Assembly (NCBI GenBank): GCA_017963805.1
Contig: JAGCTE010000034.1
Span: forward strand, 1-61,240
Source of the DNA: a bacterium
GTDB lineage: Bacteria > Auribacterota > UBA3054
Reading direction: 5' to 3'
DNA length: 61,240 nucleotides
Position 1 is the stretch's first letter. Every line of letters starts with the position of its first letter. The notes beneath the pieces are model-generated. The model did not search any database, had not been told where the DNA came from, and was given only the letters and a program-made list of their open reading frames with translations. Both the position numbers and the translations under genes were made by a program. Below are positions 1 to 7,704 of the stretch, piece after piece.

Positions 1-960
1 GAGTTCGACGGCGTTATAGAAGAAGGGGAGTGGAAATATTGGGGCGGAGGGACGCTCTGCAACAAGGGCGTTACGAATTTTTGTGTGACGGCTTACGCCG
101 GCTGGCGCGGGGACGGGCTTTATCTGGCTTTCAAAACGGACAAGATTTGCGGCATCACCATCGAATTGGACGGCTCCGGCTGGAGCGGCCCCTGGTTCGG
201 GGGCGACACTTTCCGTTTCAAGGTCTTCAATCAGTACGGCAACAGGCTGATAAGCACCCACGACGATGCCAGGGGCATGGGAGGCTGGAAGAGCGGCCTG
301 ACGCCGGCCGGGGCTAAGGTGAAGAAAGTCCTGAACGACGAAGGCGGATTCGACGCTGAGATAAAGATCCCCTGCGAGCTCGGCGCCATAAGGGGCTATA
401 CCTGCTGGAGGGACGAGGACGTGACCAACCGCTTCACCTGCGCGGCCGGAGCCAGCCTTGGCCTTCTGCTGACTTTCGACGGTATCGGGAAGAGGAGAGT
501 TTCAACGGAGGAATACAAGCCTACTCCTTACGCCCAGGCTTTCGAAAGGCTGGACTGGCACGTCTTCGACCTGGTCGAAAACGACGAGACATTCGCGCTT
601 GTCAGCGCGCTTCCCGAATCTGACGAGCTTAGGTTGGGCGAAACGGAAAAGATCGATCTGAAGTACGTCAACTACGGCGAGGGCGGAGAAGCCTTGATCA
701 AACTGCGCTCGCTTGGCGAAGTCGCTTACGGAATTGAGAAAACGGCCGCCTTGGCGGGAAACGGGACGGAAACTGAAACCGCTTTGGAACTCGCTGTCCC
801 GGACGACGCCGCCGCGGCGGGCGAAACGGAATTCCTTTTGACCACTCAGCTTCATGATGCGGTCTTGAGCAATTATTTCAACTGGAAAGTAGTGCCGGAG
901 CCCTGCTGGCTTACCGTTTTTGTTCTGCTGTCCTTGCTCCTTAGGAGACGACCGGCCTGA
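1..960 (+). CDS. CBM9-like secreted protein with PEP-CTERM tail (5' truncated)
   Basis: The reading frame is open from the first base, so the N-terminus and any signal peptide lie outside the window. The visible start, FDGVIEEGEWKYWGGG, resembles the opening of carbohydrate-binding family 9-like domains (DG...EW), and the following beta-rich text (YAGWRGDGLYLAFKTD) fits that fold. The C-terminal third looks like a beta-sandwich region. The protein ends with VPEP, a hydrophobic stretch and RRR, which is the PEP-CTERM exosortase sorting signal. This suggests a protein exported, processed and anchored or released at the cell surface, perhaps binding glycans. The CBM9 assignment is by motif only; the sorting tail is clearer. 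The stop overlaps the next start by one base (ATGA-type), so the two may be co-transcribed although their functions look unrelated. Confidence 0.72.
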   Translation, partial: EFDGVIEEGEWKYWGGGTLCNKGVTNFCVTAYAGWRGDGLYLAFKTDKICGITIELDGSGWSGPWFGGDTFRFKVFNQYGNRLISTHDDARGMGGWKSGLTPAGAKVKKVLNDEGGFDAEIKIPCELGAIRGYTCWRDEDVTNRFTCAAGASLGLLLTFDGIGKRRVSTEEYKPTPYAQAFERLDWHVFDLVENDETFALVSALPESDELRLGETEKIDLKYVNYGEGGEALIKLRSLGEVAYGIEKTAALAGNGTETETALELAVPDDAAAAGETEFLLTTQLHDAVLSNYFNWKVVPEPCWLTVFVLLSLLLRRRPA

Positions 961-2270
961 TGAACGCTTTCGCTTTGATTCCTTTCGCAGTCTTCGCGAT
1001 CTTTTACGTGACGCTCGGCGTCATCGCCAGGGACTTTTACAGAGTGCCGATGACGGTGGCTTTTCTTGTGGCCATCGCCTCCGCGCTTTTTTTGAATCCT
1101 AAGAAGAAGCTTTCGGAAAGGGTCGAGGCGCTGGCCAAAGGGATGGCCGAGCCGGACATCATGCTGATGTGTTTGATCTTCGTTTTGGCGGGCGCTTTCG
1201 CGGCGGTGGCCAAGGCGAGCGGGGCGGTCGATTCGGCCGTCGTCATAGCAAGGTGGATCATTCCCGACAACTTCATGGTGGCCGGACTGTTTCTGGTCTC
1301 CTCCCTGATCTCGCTGGCGGTGGGGACGAGCTGCGGGACCATCGCGGCCGTGGCGCCTATCGCCATGGCTTTCTCTGAGCCCCTTGGCTTGTCGCCGGCT
1401 CTTTTGGCCGGCTCTATCGTTTCCGGCTCGATGTTCGGCGACAACCTTTCCATGATCTCGGACACGACGATCGCGGCGACCAGGACGCAGGGCGTCAATA
1501 TGCGGGACAAATTTATCGCCAACGTGGCCCTTGCGGTGCCGGCGGCCTTTGTGACTTTGTTCATCTATCTCATAGCCGGCTCTTCGCAATCCGGCGCGCA
1601 GTCCGTCGCGGCTGCCGCGGTCTCTTTCAAGGACTTCGTTCTGATACTGCCTTACGTTCTGGTTTTGCTTTTGGCTCTCCTTGGCATGAACGTTGTCATA
1701 GTGCTTTTCTTGGGAACGTTCATATCCGCCTTGCTGGGCATCGCTTTCGGGCCGCTTGATTTCTGGGGCGCCCTGGGGACGGCCGGGCAGGGGACGCTCG
1801 GGATGAGCGAGACGCTTACCATCGCGCTCTTGTCAGGCGGTCTTTTCAACCTTGTCAGCGAAGCCGGCGGCATAGAGTGGCTGACGAACGCCGTCGCCGG
1901 GAAGGTCAAAGGGCAGAAGAGCTGCGAATTCGGGGCCTTTTTCCTTACCGGGCTTGTCAATCTCTTCACGGCGAACAACACGGTCGCCATCGTCATAGCC
2001 GGCCCGGTCGTCAGGCAGCTGGGCAGAAAATTCAAAGCCGATCCTGTGAGGCTGGCCGGGATAGTGGACATCGCCGGCTGCTTCGTGCAGGGGATAATAC
2101 CTTACGGCGCGCAGATACTTATGGCCACGGGCGTCGCCAGGAGCGCCGGGGCCGATTTCAGCGGGCTGGGCCTGGTCGGGAGCATCTATTATCCTTTCCT
2201 TCTGGCGCTTTCGGCCTTCATTGGCATCGTCATCAGCTCGCTTAGGGAAAAAGCCGGGCGCGGAAAATAA
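960..2270 (+). CDS. nhaC: NhaC-family Na+/H+ antiporter
   Basis: Polytopic inner-membrane protein of 436 residues with about eleven hydrophobic segments. It carries family landmarks: the GTSCGTIAAVAPIA stretch near residue 120 and SGSMFGDNLSMISDTTIAA near residue 160, with the conserved acidic residues in the membrane core. NhaC-type proteins exchange cytoplasmic Na+ for H+ (or take part in related organic-acid/Na+ exchange), which would suit a sodium-using anaerobe with a V-type ATPase. The start ATG overlaps the previous stop by one base. No second promoter was seen in front of it. It could instead be a relative such as a malate/lactate antiporter; substrate cannot be decided from sequence. 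Confidence 0.85.
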   Translation: MNAFALIPFAVFAIFYVTLGVIARDFYRVPMTVAFLVAIASALFLNPKKKLSERVEALAKGMAEPDIMLMCLIFVLAGAFAAVAKASGAVDSAVVIARWIIPDNFMVAGLFLVSSLISLAVGTSCGTIAAVAPIAMAFSEPLGLSPALLAGSIVSGSMFGDNLSMISDTTIAATRTQGVNMRDKFIANVALAVPAAFVTLFIYLIAGSSQSGAQSVAAAAVSFKDFVLILPYVLVLLLALLGMNVVIVLFLGTFISALLGIAFGPLDFWGALGTAGQGTLGMSETLTIALLSGGLFNLVSEAGGIEWLTNAVAGKVKGQKSCEFGAFFLTGLVNLFTANNTVAIVIAGPVVRQLGRKFKADPVRLAGIVDIAGCFVQGIIPYGAQILMATGVARSAGADFSGLGLVGSIYYPFLLALSAFIGIVISSLREKAGRGK

Positions 2271-2297
2271 GCCGTTTTCCTCCAAAGTTCCTGCCTA

Positions 2298-2326
2298 TTG
2301 TGTTTTAGGAAGGGTTGTGATACAAT
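2298..2326 (+). promoter_or_regulatory. Promoter of rpsA
   Basis: TTGTGT (2298-2303), a 17-base spacer and TACAAT (2321-2326) with an upstream TG one base away form an extended -10 promoter. The predicted transcript has a leader of about 55 bases that is rich in A and C and shows no Shine-Dalgarno sequence before the ATG. Confidence 0.7.
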
Positions 2327-2389
2327 CAACTACCTATTCAGTGGAACTATGTCCATGAACTAACTTAACAATCAACCCAACCTAAAACT

Positions 2390-4168
2390 ATGAATCAAAA
2401 TTCTTTTGAAGAAATGGATGACCTGAAGATCGATCTCGAGCAGTACGGTATCAAGGAATCCTCCAACTACGAAAAATTCTCTGACGAGGATATGCGCGCC
2501 ATGTATGACGGCACTTTCCGTTCCGTTACGGAAAACACCATCATCCAGGGCAGAGTCGTCAACATCACTCCGACTCACGTCATCGTCAATGTCGGTTATA
2601 AATCCGAGGGCGTCCTGCCCCGCGAAGAATTCGCCGATACGCCGAACCTGGCCGTCGGCGACATTGTCGACGTCTTTTTAGTCAGCAAGGAAGACGAGCA
2701 CGGCAACATCCGCCTTTCCAAGGCTGAAGCCGACCGTCAGCGTTCCTGGGACGCCACGCTCGCCGCTTGCGACGACGGCAAGCCCGTCAAAGGCATCATC
2801 AGAAGGAAAGTCAAAGGCGGCCTTATGGTCGACATCGGCATCGAAGCCTTCCTGCCCGCCAGTCAGCTTTCTCTTCAGAACACCAAGAATATCGACGACT
2901 TTATCGGTCAGGAGATCGAAGTCAAGGTCATCAAAGTCAATCACGAACGCAAGAACGTGGTGGTCTCCCGCCGCGAGCTGCTTGACGAAGAGCGCTCTTT
3001 GAAGCGCCGCTCCTTCCTCGATCAGGTCAAGGTCGGCGACATCAGGAAAGGCGTTGTCAAGAACATCACCGACTTCGGCGCTTTCGTTGACCTGGCCGGC
3101 ATCGACGGTCTCTTGCACCTCACCGACATGCGCTGGGGCCGCATCAATCATCCTTCCGAAATTCTGGAAGTCGGCAAAGAGATCGACGTTATGATCATCG
3201 GCATCGATTACGATAAGGAACGCGTTTCCCTCGGCATCAAGCAGATGACCCCGAACCCCTGGCTGGATGTCGACAAGAAGTATCCCGCCGGCACCGTCGT
3301 GGAAGGCAAAGTCGTCAATCTTCTGCCTTACGGCGCTTTCGTGGAACTGGAAGAAGGCCTGGAAGGCCTCATCCACATCTCCGAGTTCTCTTGGACCCGC
3401 AAGGTCAATCATCCTTCCGAATTCGTCCAGGTCGGCGACGTCGTCAAGGCTGCCGTCCTCTCCATTGACACTGACGACCAGAAGATCTCTTTGGGCCTCC
3501 GCCAGACGCACAGCAATCCTTGGGAAACCATCAACGAGCGTTATCCCATCGGCGGCAAGATCAAAGGCGTGGTCCGCAACCTTACCGTTTACGGCGCCTT
3601 TGTGGAACTGGAAGACGGCATCGACGGCCTCATCCATGTCTCCGACATGTCCTGGACCCGCAAGATCAATCATCCTTCCGAAGTTCTGAAGAAGGGAGAA
3701 GTGGTCGAAGCCGTCGTTCTGAACATCAACACGGAAGACAGGAAGATCGCCCTGGGCCTCAAGCAGCTCACGGAAGACCCCTGGGATCACATCTACGATC
3801 ATTACCGCGAAGGCGACACCGTCACCGGCAAGATCACGAACCTTACGACTTTCGGCGCCTTCATTCAGCTTGACAACGACATCGAAGGCCTCATCCACAT
3901 TTCCGAGCTGAGCCAGAACCAGGTCCAGAACGTGAAGGAAGTCGTCCAGGTCGGCCAGGAAGTGACCGGCAAGATCGTCAGGATCGATCCGACCGACAGG
4001 AAGATCGCCGTCAGCCTGAAAGAATACGAACGCGAGACCTCTCCCGAAGCCGCTCCTGAAACGGCCGAGCCCGCCCCCGCTGAGGAAAGTGTTCCCAGCA
4101 ACGCGCCGCAGGAACCTTTCACGTCCGGCATCGACCTGAACGCTGTCATGCAGCGCAAGGAAAAATAA
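2390..4168 (+). CDS. rpsA: 30S ribosomal protein S1
   Basis: 592-residue protein with six S1 (OB-fold) repeats at roughly 51-112, 130-194, 212-282, 299-369, 386-456 and 473-542. Each of the later repeats shows the G..K..V.......GAFV.L..G..GL.H.S pattern. S1 binds mRNA on the small ribosomal subunit and is needed for initiation on messages with weak ribosome sites. The N-terminal 50 residues are acidic and the last 45 are a Pro/Glu-rich tail, as in many long bacterial S1 proteins. Domains 3-6 are nearly repeated in DNA sequence too (for example the tract encoding NHPSE). It has its own promoter and no Shine-Dalgarno sequence, which is also true of rpsA in other bacteria. Confidence 0.97.
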   Translation: MNQNSFEEMDDLKIDLEQYGIKESSNYEKFSDEDMRAMYDGTFRSVTENTIIQGRVVNITPTHVIVNVGYKSEGVLPREEFADTPNLAVGDIVDVFLVSKEDEHGNIRLSKAEADRQRSWDATLAACDDGKPVKGIIRRKVKGGLMVDIGIEAFLPASQLSLQNTKNIDDFIGQEIEVKVIKVNHERKNVVVSRRELLDEERSLKRRSFLDQVKVGDIRKGVVKNITDFGAFVDLAGIDGLLHLTDMRWGRINHPSEILEVGKEIDVMIIGIDYDKERVSLGIKQMTPNPWLDVDKKYPAGTVVEGKVVNLLPYGAFVELEEGLEGLIHISEFSWTRKVNHPSEFVQVGDVVKAAVLSIDTDDQKISLGLRQTHSNPWETINERYPIGGKIKGVVRNLTVYGAFVELEDGIDGLIHVSDMSWTRKINHPSEVLKKGEVVEAVVLNINTEDRKIALGLKQLTEDPWDHIYDHYREGDTVTGKITNLTTFGAFIQLDNDIEGLIHISELSQNQVQNVKEVVQVGQEVTGKIVRIDPTDRKIAVSLKEYERETSPEAAPETAEPAPAEESVPSNAPQEPFTSGIDLNAVMQRKEK

Positions 4169-4201
4169 GGTCAAAACGCGCCTCTGTTAGCGGGAGAGAT
4201 A

Positions 4202-4230
4202 TTGACTTTTAAAGGTCAAATGAATATAAT
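4202..4230 (+). promoter_or_regulatory. Promoter of tRNA-Asp
   Basis: TTGACT (4202-4207), exactly 17 bases, then a perfect TATAAT (4225-4230). It lies 27 bases upstream of the mature tRNA 5' end, as expected for a short pre-tRNA leader. Confidence 0.85.
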
Positions 4231-4256
4231 CTCTCCCATAACACTGAAAATAGCGC

Positions 4257-4333
4257 GCGGGAGTAGCTCAACTGGTTAGAGCGCCGCCCTGTCACGGCGG
4301 AGGTTGCGAGTTCAAGTCTCGTCTCTCGCGCCA
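4257..4333 (+). tRNA. tRNA-Asp (anticodon GTC)
   Basis: Full cloverleaf of 77 bases. The acceptor stem GCGGGAG pairs with CTCTCGC (one G-T). The D arm begins TAGCTC. The anticodon stem CCGCC/GGCGG encloses a loop with GTC. The T arm holds TTCAAGT. Discriminator G and an encoded CCA end the gene. A terminator follows immediately, so it is a single-gene transcript. Confidence 0.97.
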
Positions 4334-4340
4334 CTTTTTT

Positions 4341-4366
4341 AAGCCCTCCATACGGGGGGCTTTTTA
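4341..4366 (+). terminator. Rho-independent terminator after tRNA-Asp
   Basis: AAGCCC..CC (4341-4349) pairs with GG.GGGCTT (from 4354) across a short loop and runs into a T-rich tract ending near 4370. It closes the tRNA-Asp unit. Confidence 0.8.
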
Positions 4367-4370
4367 TTTT

Positions 4371-4379
4371 TGTTATAAT
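4371..4379 (+). promoter_or_regulatory. Extended -10 promoter directly before the 4387 gene
   Basis: TGTTATAAT is a perfect extended -10 (TG, one base, TATAAT at 4374-4379). No good -35 is visible at the usual distance, where the preceding terminator sits. Transcription would start at about 4386-4387, which is the first base of the ATG, implying a leaderless or nearly leaderless message. Confidence 0.65.
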
Positions 4380-4386
4380 CTTATAT

Positions 4387-5739
4387 ATGAACAAACTCCT
4401 ATTTATATTGCTCTGGGGGGCTCTTTCCCTCTCTTTGTACTTCCCGATAGTGGGCGCTTTCTCTCCCAAGGGGGGAGTGGTCAACTGCGCGGAAGAAAAC
4501 GGCGTCTTCCTTGCCAATTTCTCGGTCGATCAGGAATACACAACGAACGTTACCGCTTCTTTCCCCGTTCCCTGGGATCTTACGCTTGCGATCTTGGCTC
4601 CGGGCGGCATACCCAAAGACGGAGAACTGTGGGTCAGGGTAACGGAACCCGGAAGCGGCGAGCTCTGTTTGGAAAGGCTCATAACCTTCGAGGACGCGAG
4701 GCCGGTCAAGGCCTTCCAAAACGAACCGTCTTTGGGCTTGCCCTTCACTTTCATTCTGGACAGCCAGGATGATATTACGAAGATCGACGCGGAAAGGGGG
4801 CCGTTCTTCACGTCAGCCGGCCAAAAGGGCGTGCTGCCGAACCTGAAGTACGATTGGGAGATCGGCATCAGGGGCGAGGCTTCCTTCTCCGGCTCGCTTT
4901 TCCTGACGGCTTCGGAAAAGGGCTCGCGCAGCTCCTTTTTGGGAAACTACATCAAGATCCTTTCCGGCGCCTACGCCGTCCTTTTCTCCTTGATCCTGTG
5001 CTCGCTTTTGTGGCTGTGGCACACGGGCTCAATGTACCGTTTCGTGAAGGGCGCCCTGGTCCTGCTTTTCGTTTTGGCCGGCTCCGATGTTTTGGCGGGC
5101 AATCTTTCAATCGACGCTCCCGAATCCGAACTGATGGAGAACTGCGAAGTCGTTTTGGAGTCGGTGAACGGCGGGATGCTTCTGAAGAACGGGAACGATC
5201 TGATCTTCTCGAAGGGGAGGCAAAGGGTGATCCTGAAAGAGGGCGCGAGCGTCAATACTCTGCCGCTGAAAGGGAACTGCCCGCTGTCTTTCTGCTTCTT
5301 GGAGCCGATGGCGAGGGGAGAGGTGTATCCCATCAAAAGGGAGGACTGCGCGCTTTCTAATTTGTCCGGAATTTCCCTGGGCGAGGATTCTTTTATGGAG
5401 CTGACAAGGCACCTTGGCCCGCCCATGCTGACGAGTACCGGCAGCTGCTATTTCGCCGCCTGGACGTTCACGGACGGCAGTTCGCTTTTCGCCGCGCACG
5501 AAGGCGACAAGTGCTACCGCCTGGAAAGGCATCTCAAAAGGCCGGGCTATTACCTTGATCTCAGGCGCTACGGCGGCCCGACGCCCGAATGGGCGAAATG
5601 GCCCTGGCGCTTTTTCCACATAAGCTTCCTTGCCGTCACGCTGCTTTTCGCTGCGGCCGTTATGGCGAGGGCGATAGTTTTCGGGAACGGCGTCAAAAAG
5701 CTTATCAAGACGAAATCTGAGCCGAAGGAAGAATCATGA
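4387..5739 (+). CDS. Unknown membrane protein with two extracytoplasmic regions
   Basis: I do not recognise this 450-residue protein. A signal-like or anchor segment spans residues 3-24, followed by an outside beta-rich region to about 190. Two close hydrophobic helices lie at roughly 195-217 and 221-240 with a short basic turn between them. A second outside region covers about 240-400 and has several cysteines. A last helix near 405-430 leads to a basic tail with KKLIKTKSEPK. This predicts a four-segment inner-membrane protein with two periplasmic domains, possibly an old fusion of two one-domain proteins. No Shine-Dalgarno sequence precedes the ATG, in line with a leaderless start. Its stop overlaps the start of the hemolysin III homologue (ATGA), so the two are probably translated together. 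Confidence 0.6.
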   Translation: MNKLLFILLWGALSLSLYFPIVGAFSPKGGVVNCAEENGVFLANFSVDQEYTTNVTASFPVPWDLTLAILAPGGIPKDGELWVRVTEPGSGELCLERLITFEDARPVKAFQNEPSLGLPFTFILDSQDDITKIDAERGPFFTSAGQKGVLPNLKYDWEIGIRGEASFSGSLFLTASEKGSRSSFLGNYIKILSGAYAVLFSLILCSLLWLWHTGSMYRFVKGALVLLFVLAGSDVLAGNLSIDAPESELMENCEVVLESVNGGMLLKNGNDLIFSKGRQRVILKEGASVNTLPLKGNCPLSFCFLEPMARGEVYPIKREDCALSNLSGISLGEDSFMELTRHLGPPMLTSTGSCYFAAWTFTDGSSLFAAHEGDKCYRLERHLKRPGYYLDLRRYGGPTPEWAKWPWRFFHISFLAVTLLFAAAVMARAIVFGNGVKKLIKTKSEPKEES

Positions 5740-6380
5740 GCCACGGGGACAGGAAACCGACCAGGGGCGAAGTCATAGCCAACGTCGCCACGCACGGCCT
5801 AGGATCGCTGCTGGCGATAGCGGGACTTGTTCTTTTGGTGGTCTTTTCCTCCTGCCACGGCACGGCGCGCCACATCGTCAGCTGCTCCATTTACGGCGCG
5901 ACTTTGTGGCTAATGTTCATCATGTCGACGGTCTATCATTCGCTGCCGGATGGCAGAGCCAAGAAGATCCTCAGAGTTTTCGACCACTGCGCCATCTATC
6001 TTGTTATCGCGGGAACTTACACGCCCTTTACGCTGGCCGTGCTGCCTCCCGGCTGGGGCTGGTCAATTTTCGGCGTGATCTGGGGACTGGCGATCCTGGG
6101 CATCATACAAAAGATCTTTTTCATCAACCGCTGGCCGCTTCTCTCCACGATCCTTTACATTCTTATGGGCTGGATCATCGTGATCGCGTCCAAGCCGATG
6201 TTCGCCGTTCTGCCCGCGGGCGGAATAGCGTTTCTGGTGGCGGGCGGCGTCGCCTACACCCTGGGCGCGCTCTTTTATGTCTTCGACAGCAAGCCGTATC
6301 TTCACGCGGTCTGGCACATCTTTGTTTTGGCCGGCGCGATCTGCCAATATTTGAGCATTTTCTTCTTCGTCATTCCCTGA
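5736..6380 (+). CDS. trhA: Hemolysin III / PAQR-like membrane protein
   Basis: 214-residue protein with seven predicted membrane helices and the conserved metal-site features of the bacterial hemolysin III branch of the CREST/PAQR superfamily: a Ser-x3-His element in MSTVYHSLPDG (near residue 65), the FDHCAIYLVIAGTYTPF block, and AVWHIFVLAGA near the C-terminus. Despite the name, these proteins are thought to be membrane hydrolases or regulators of membrane state and are found in non-haemolytic bacteria. It is translationally coupled to the unknown membrane protein before it. The histidine kinase gene starts two bases after its stop. Confidence 0.88.
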   Translation: MSHGDRKPTRGEVIANVATHGLGSLLAIAGLVLLVVFSSCHGTARHIVSCSIYGATLWLMFIMSTVYHSLPDGRAKKILRVFDHCAIYLVIAGTYTPFTLAVLPPGWGWSIFGVIWGLAILGIIQKIFFINRWPLLSTILYILMGWIIVIASKPMFAVLPAGGIAFLVAGGVAYTLGALFYVFDSKPYLHAVWHIFVLAGAICQYLSIFFFVIP

Positions 6381-6381
6381 T

Positions 6382-7704
6382 ATGCAAAAAGAAGCGGGAA
6401 AAACCAATTCGAATCTTCTGCCGTGCCTGGGAGGCCTCTTTCTGGCGTCCTTCGCGCTCGGACTCATACTTTCGAGTTTTTTCCTCGTTTCCATTTCCGG
6501 CGAGATCGCCCTTAGCTACAGGAACATCGCCCAGACTTGGGTGAAAGCTTGCCAGCACGAGATGGACGCCAGGGGAGAACTTGGGCTTCTGCAGCAGGAG
6601 ATGGAACTCAATCCCTCCGCGCTTGAAAGGCAGGGCGTCTATCTGGTCGAAGTCATTTCCATGAGCGGCCTCATCCTGCTGCACAGCGACGAGAATCTCG
6701 TGGGGGAGACGGCGAATCTGACGCTCAATTTGAAAGGGGCCCTGAAGGGCGGCTCTTACCAGCGCCTGACGGGAAGCGGCGACAGTTTCAGGATAGTGCT
6801 GACGTTTCCGCTCGTCAATTACAACCAGATCTGGGGCGCCTTGAACATCAGCCTTAAGCCAAAAAAGAAGCACGTTTGGCCGCTTAGGTTCGGAACGGTC
6901 CCCAAAAAGTTTTTGCTCGCCCTTATGATCGCCGACGTTCTGCTTCTCCTTCTCTTTGTTTTCAAGACGCTGCAGATCAAAAACAGCGCCCTTGAGGAAC
7001 TGAGGAGAAAGGAGGACAGCATAAGGCAGGATCAATTGGCGACCGTGGGCGCCGGGTTGGCGCACGAGGTCAAGAACTCCCTGAACGGGATAAACCTTAA
7101 CGCGCAGCTTTTAAGGGAAAGCTTAAGGGATGGCGGCGCAACGGAAAGCCAATTCAAAAAGCTCGAGAGGATCGAACGCGAGGCGCGCTCTTCCGGGGAG
7201 ATGCTGGCCGCTTTCCTAAGCTACGCGAAAAGCGGCGACTTCGCTCCCAAGGAAGTCAATCTGCGCGCCCTCATAATGGAGCTCGGGCAATTCTTCACCG
7301 AGGCCGGCGAAAAGGAAAACGTCAGGGTGAGCTATTCTTCGGATGGCGCGCTGCAGAGCGTTTTGGCGGACGAGGGCAGCCTGCGCCACGCGATAACGAA
7401 CCTGATGTGGAACGCCGTGCAATCCGTTTCCCAAAACGGCGGGGGAAACGTCGCGCTGAAAGGCGCGGCGAAAGGCGGCACGGTGGAGATCAGCGTCGAG
7501 GACGACGGCCCGGGAATACCTAAGGAGAAAAGGGAAAAGGTCTTCGAGGCCTTCTACACCACAAAAGAAAAGGGCGCGGGACTAGGCCTTGCGGTCGCTA
7601 AGAAAGCGGCGCAGTCTCACGGCGGAAGGCTGGAGCTTAAGGATACCCCGAAAGGCTGCCTTTTCGTTTTGAGCTTCCCCCTGAAGGAAAGTAAGAATGA
7701 CTAA
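6382..7704 (+). CDS. NtrB-type sensor histidine kinase
   Basis: 440 residues. Two membrane helices (about 14-40 and 176-196) enclose a periplasmic sensing region of about 130 residues with no motif I recognise. A HisKA domain follows with the phospho-acceptor H228 in AHEVKNSLNG. The ATPase domain shows the N box (NLMWNAVQSV), G1 (DDGPGIP) and G2 (GAGLGLAVAKK). The kinase would autophosphorylate and pass phosphate to the regulator encoded next, whose start overlaps its end by eight bases. The pairing with a sigma-54 activator marks an NtrBC/ZraSR/AtoSC-like system. The signal is unknown. The downstream lipoprotein-processing genes suggest an envelope signal, but that is inference. Confidence 0.88.
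   Translation: MQKEAGKTNSNLLPCLGGLFLASFALGLILSSFFLVSISGEIALSYRNIAQTWVKACQHEMDARGELGLLQQEMELNPSALERQGVYLVEVISMSGLILLHSDENLVGETANLTLNLKGALKGGSYQRLTGSGDSFRIVLTFPLVNYNQIWGALNISLKPKKKHVWPLRFGTVPKKFLLALMIADVLLLLLFVFKTLQIKNSALEELRRKEDSIRQDQLATVGAGLAHEVKNSLNGINLNAQLLRESLRDGGATESQFKKLERIEREARSSGEMLAAFLSYAKSGDFAPKEVNLRALIMELGQFFTEAGEKENVRVSYSSDGALQSVLADEGSLRHAITNLMWNAVQSVSQNGGGNVALKGAAKGGTVEISVEDDGPGIPKEKREKVFEAFYTTKEKGAGLGLAVAKKAAQSHGGRLELKDTPKGCLFVLSFPLKESKND

Noticed and set aside
2678..4174. A 498-codon open frame opposite rpsA
   Set aside because: It mirrors the S1 repeats in the antisense strand; rpsA has full family evidence and its own promoter. Long antisense frames are common in this codon usage.
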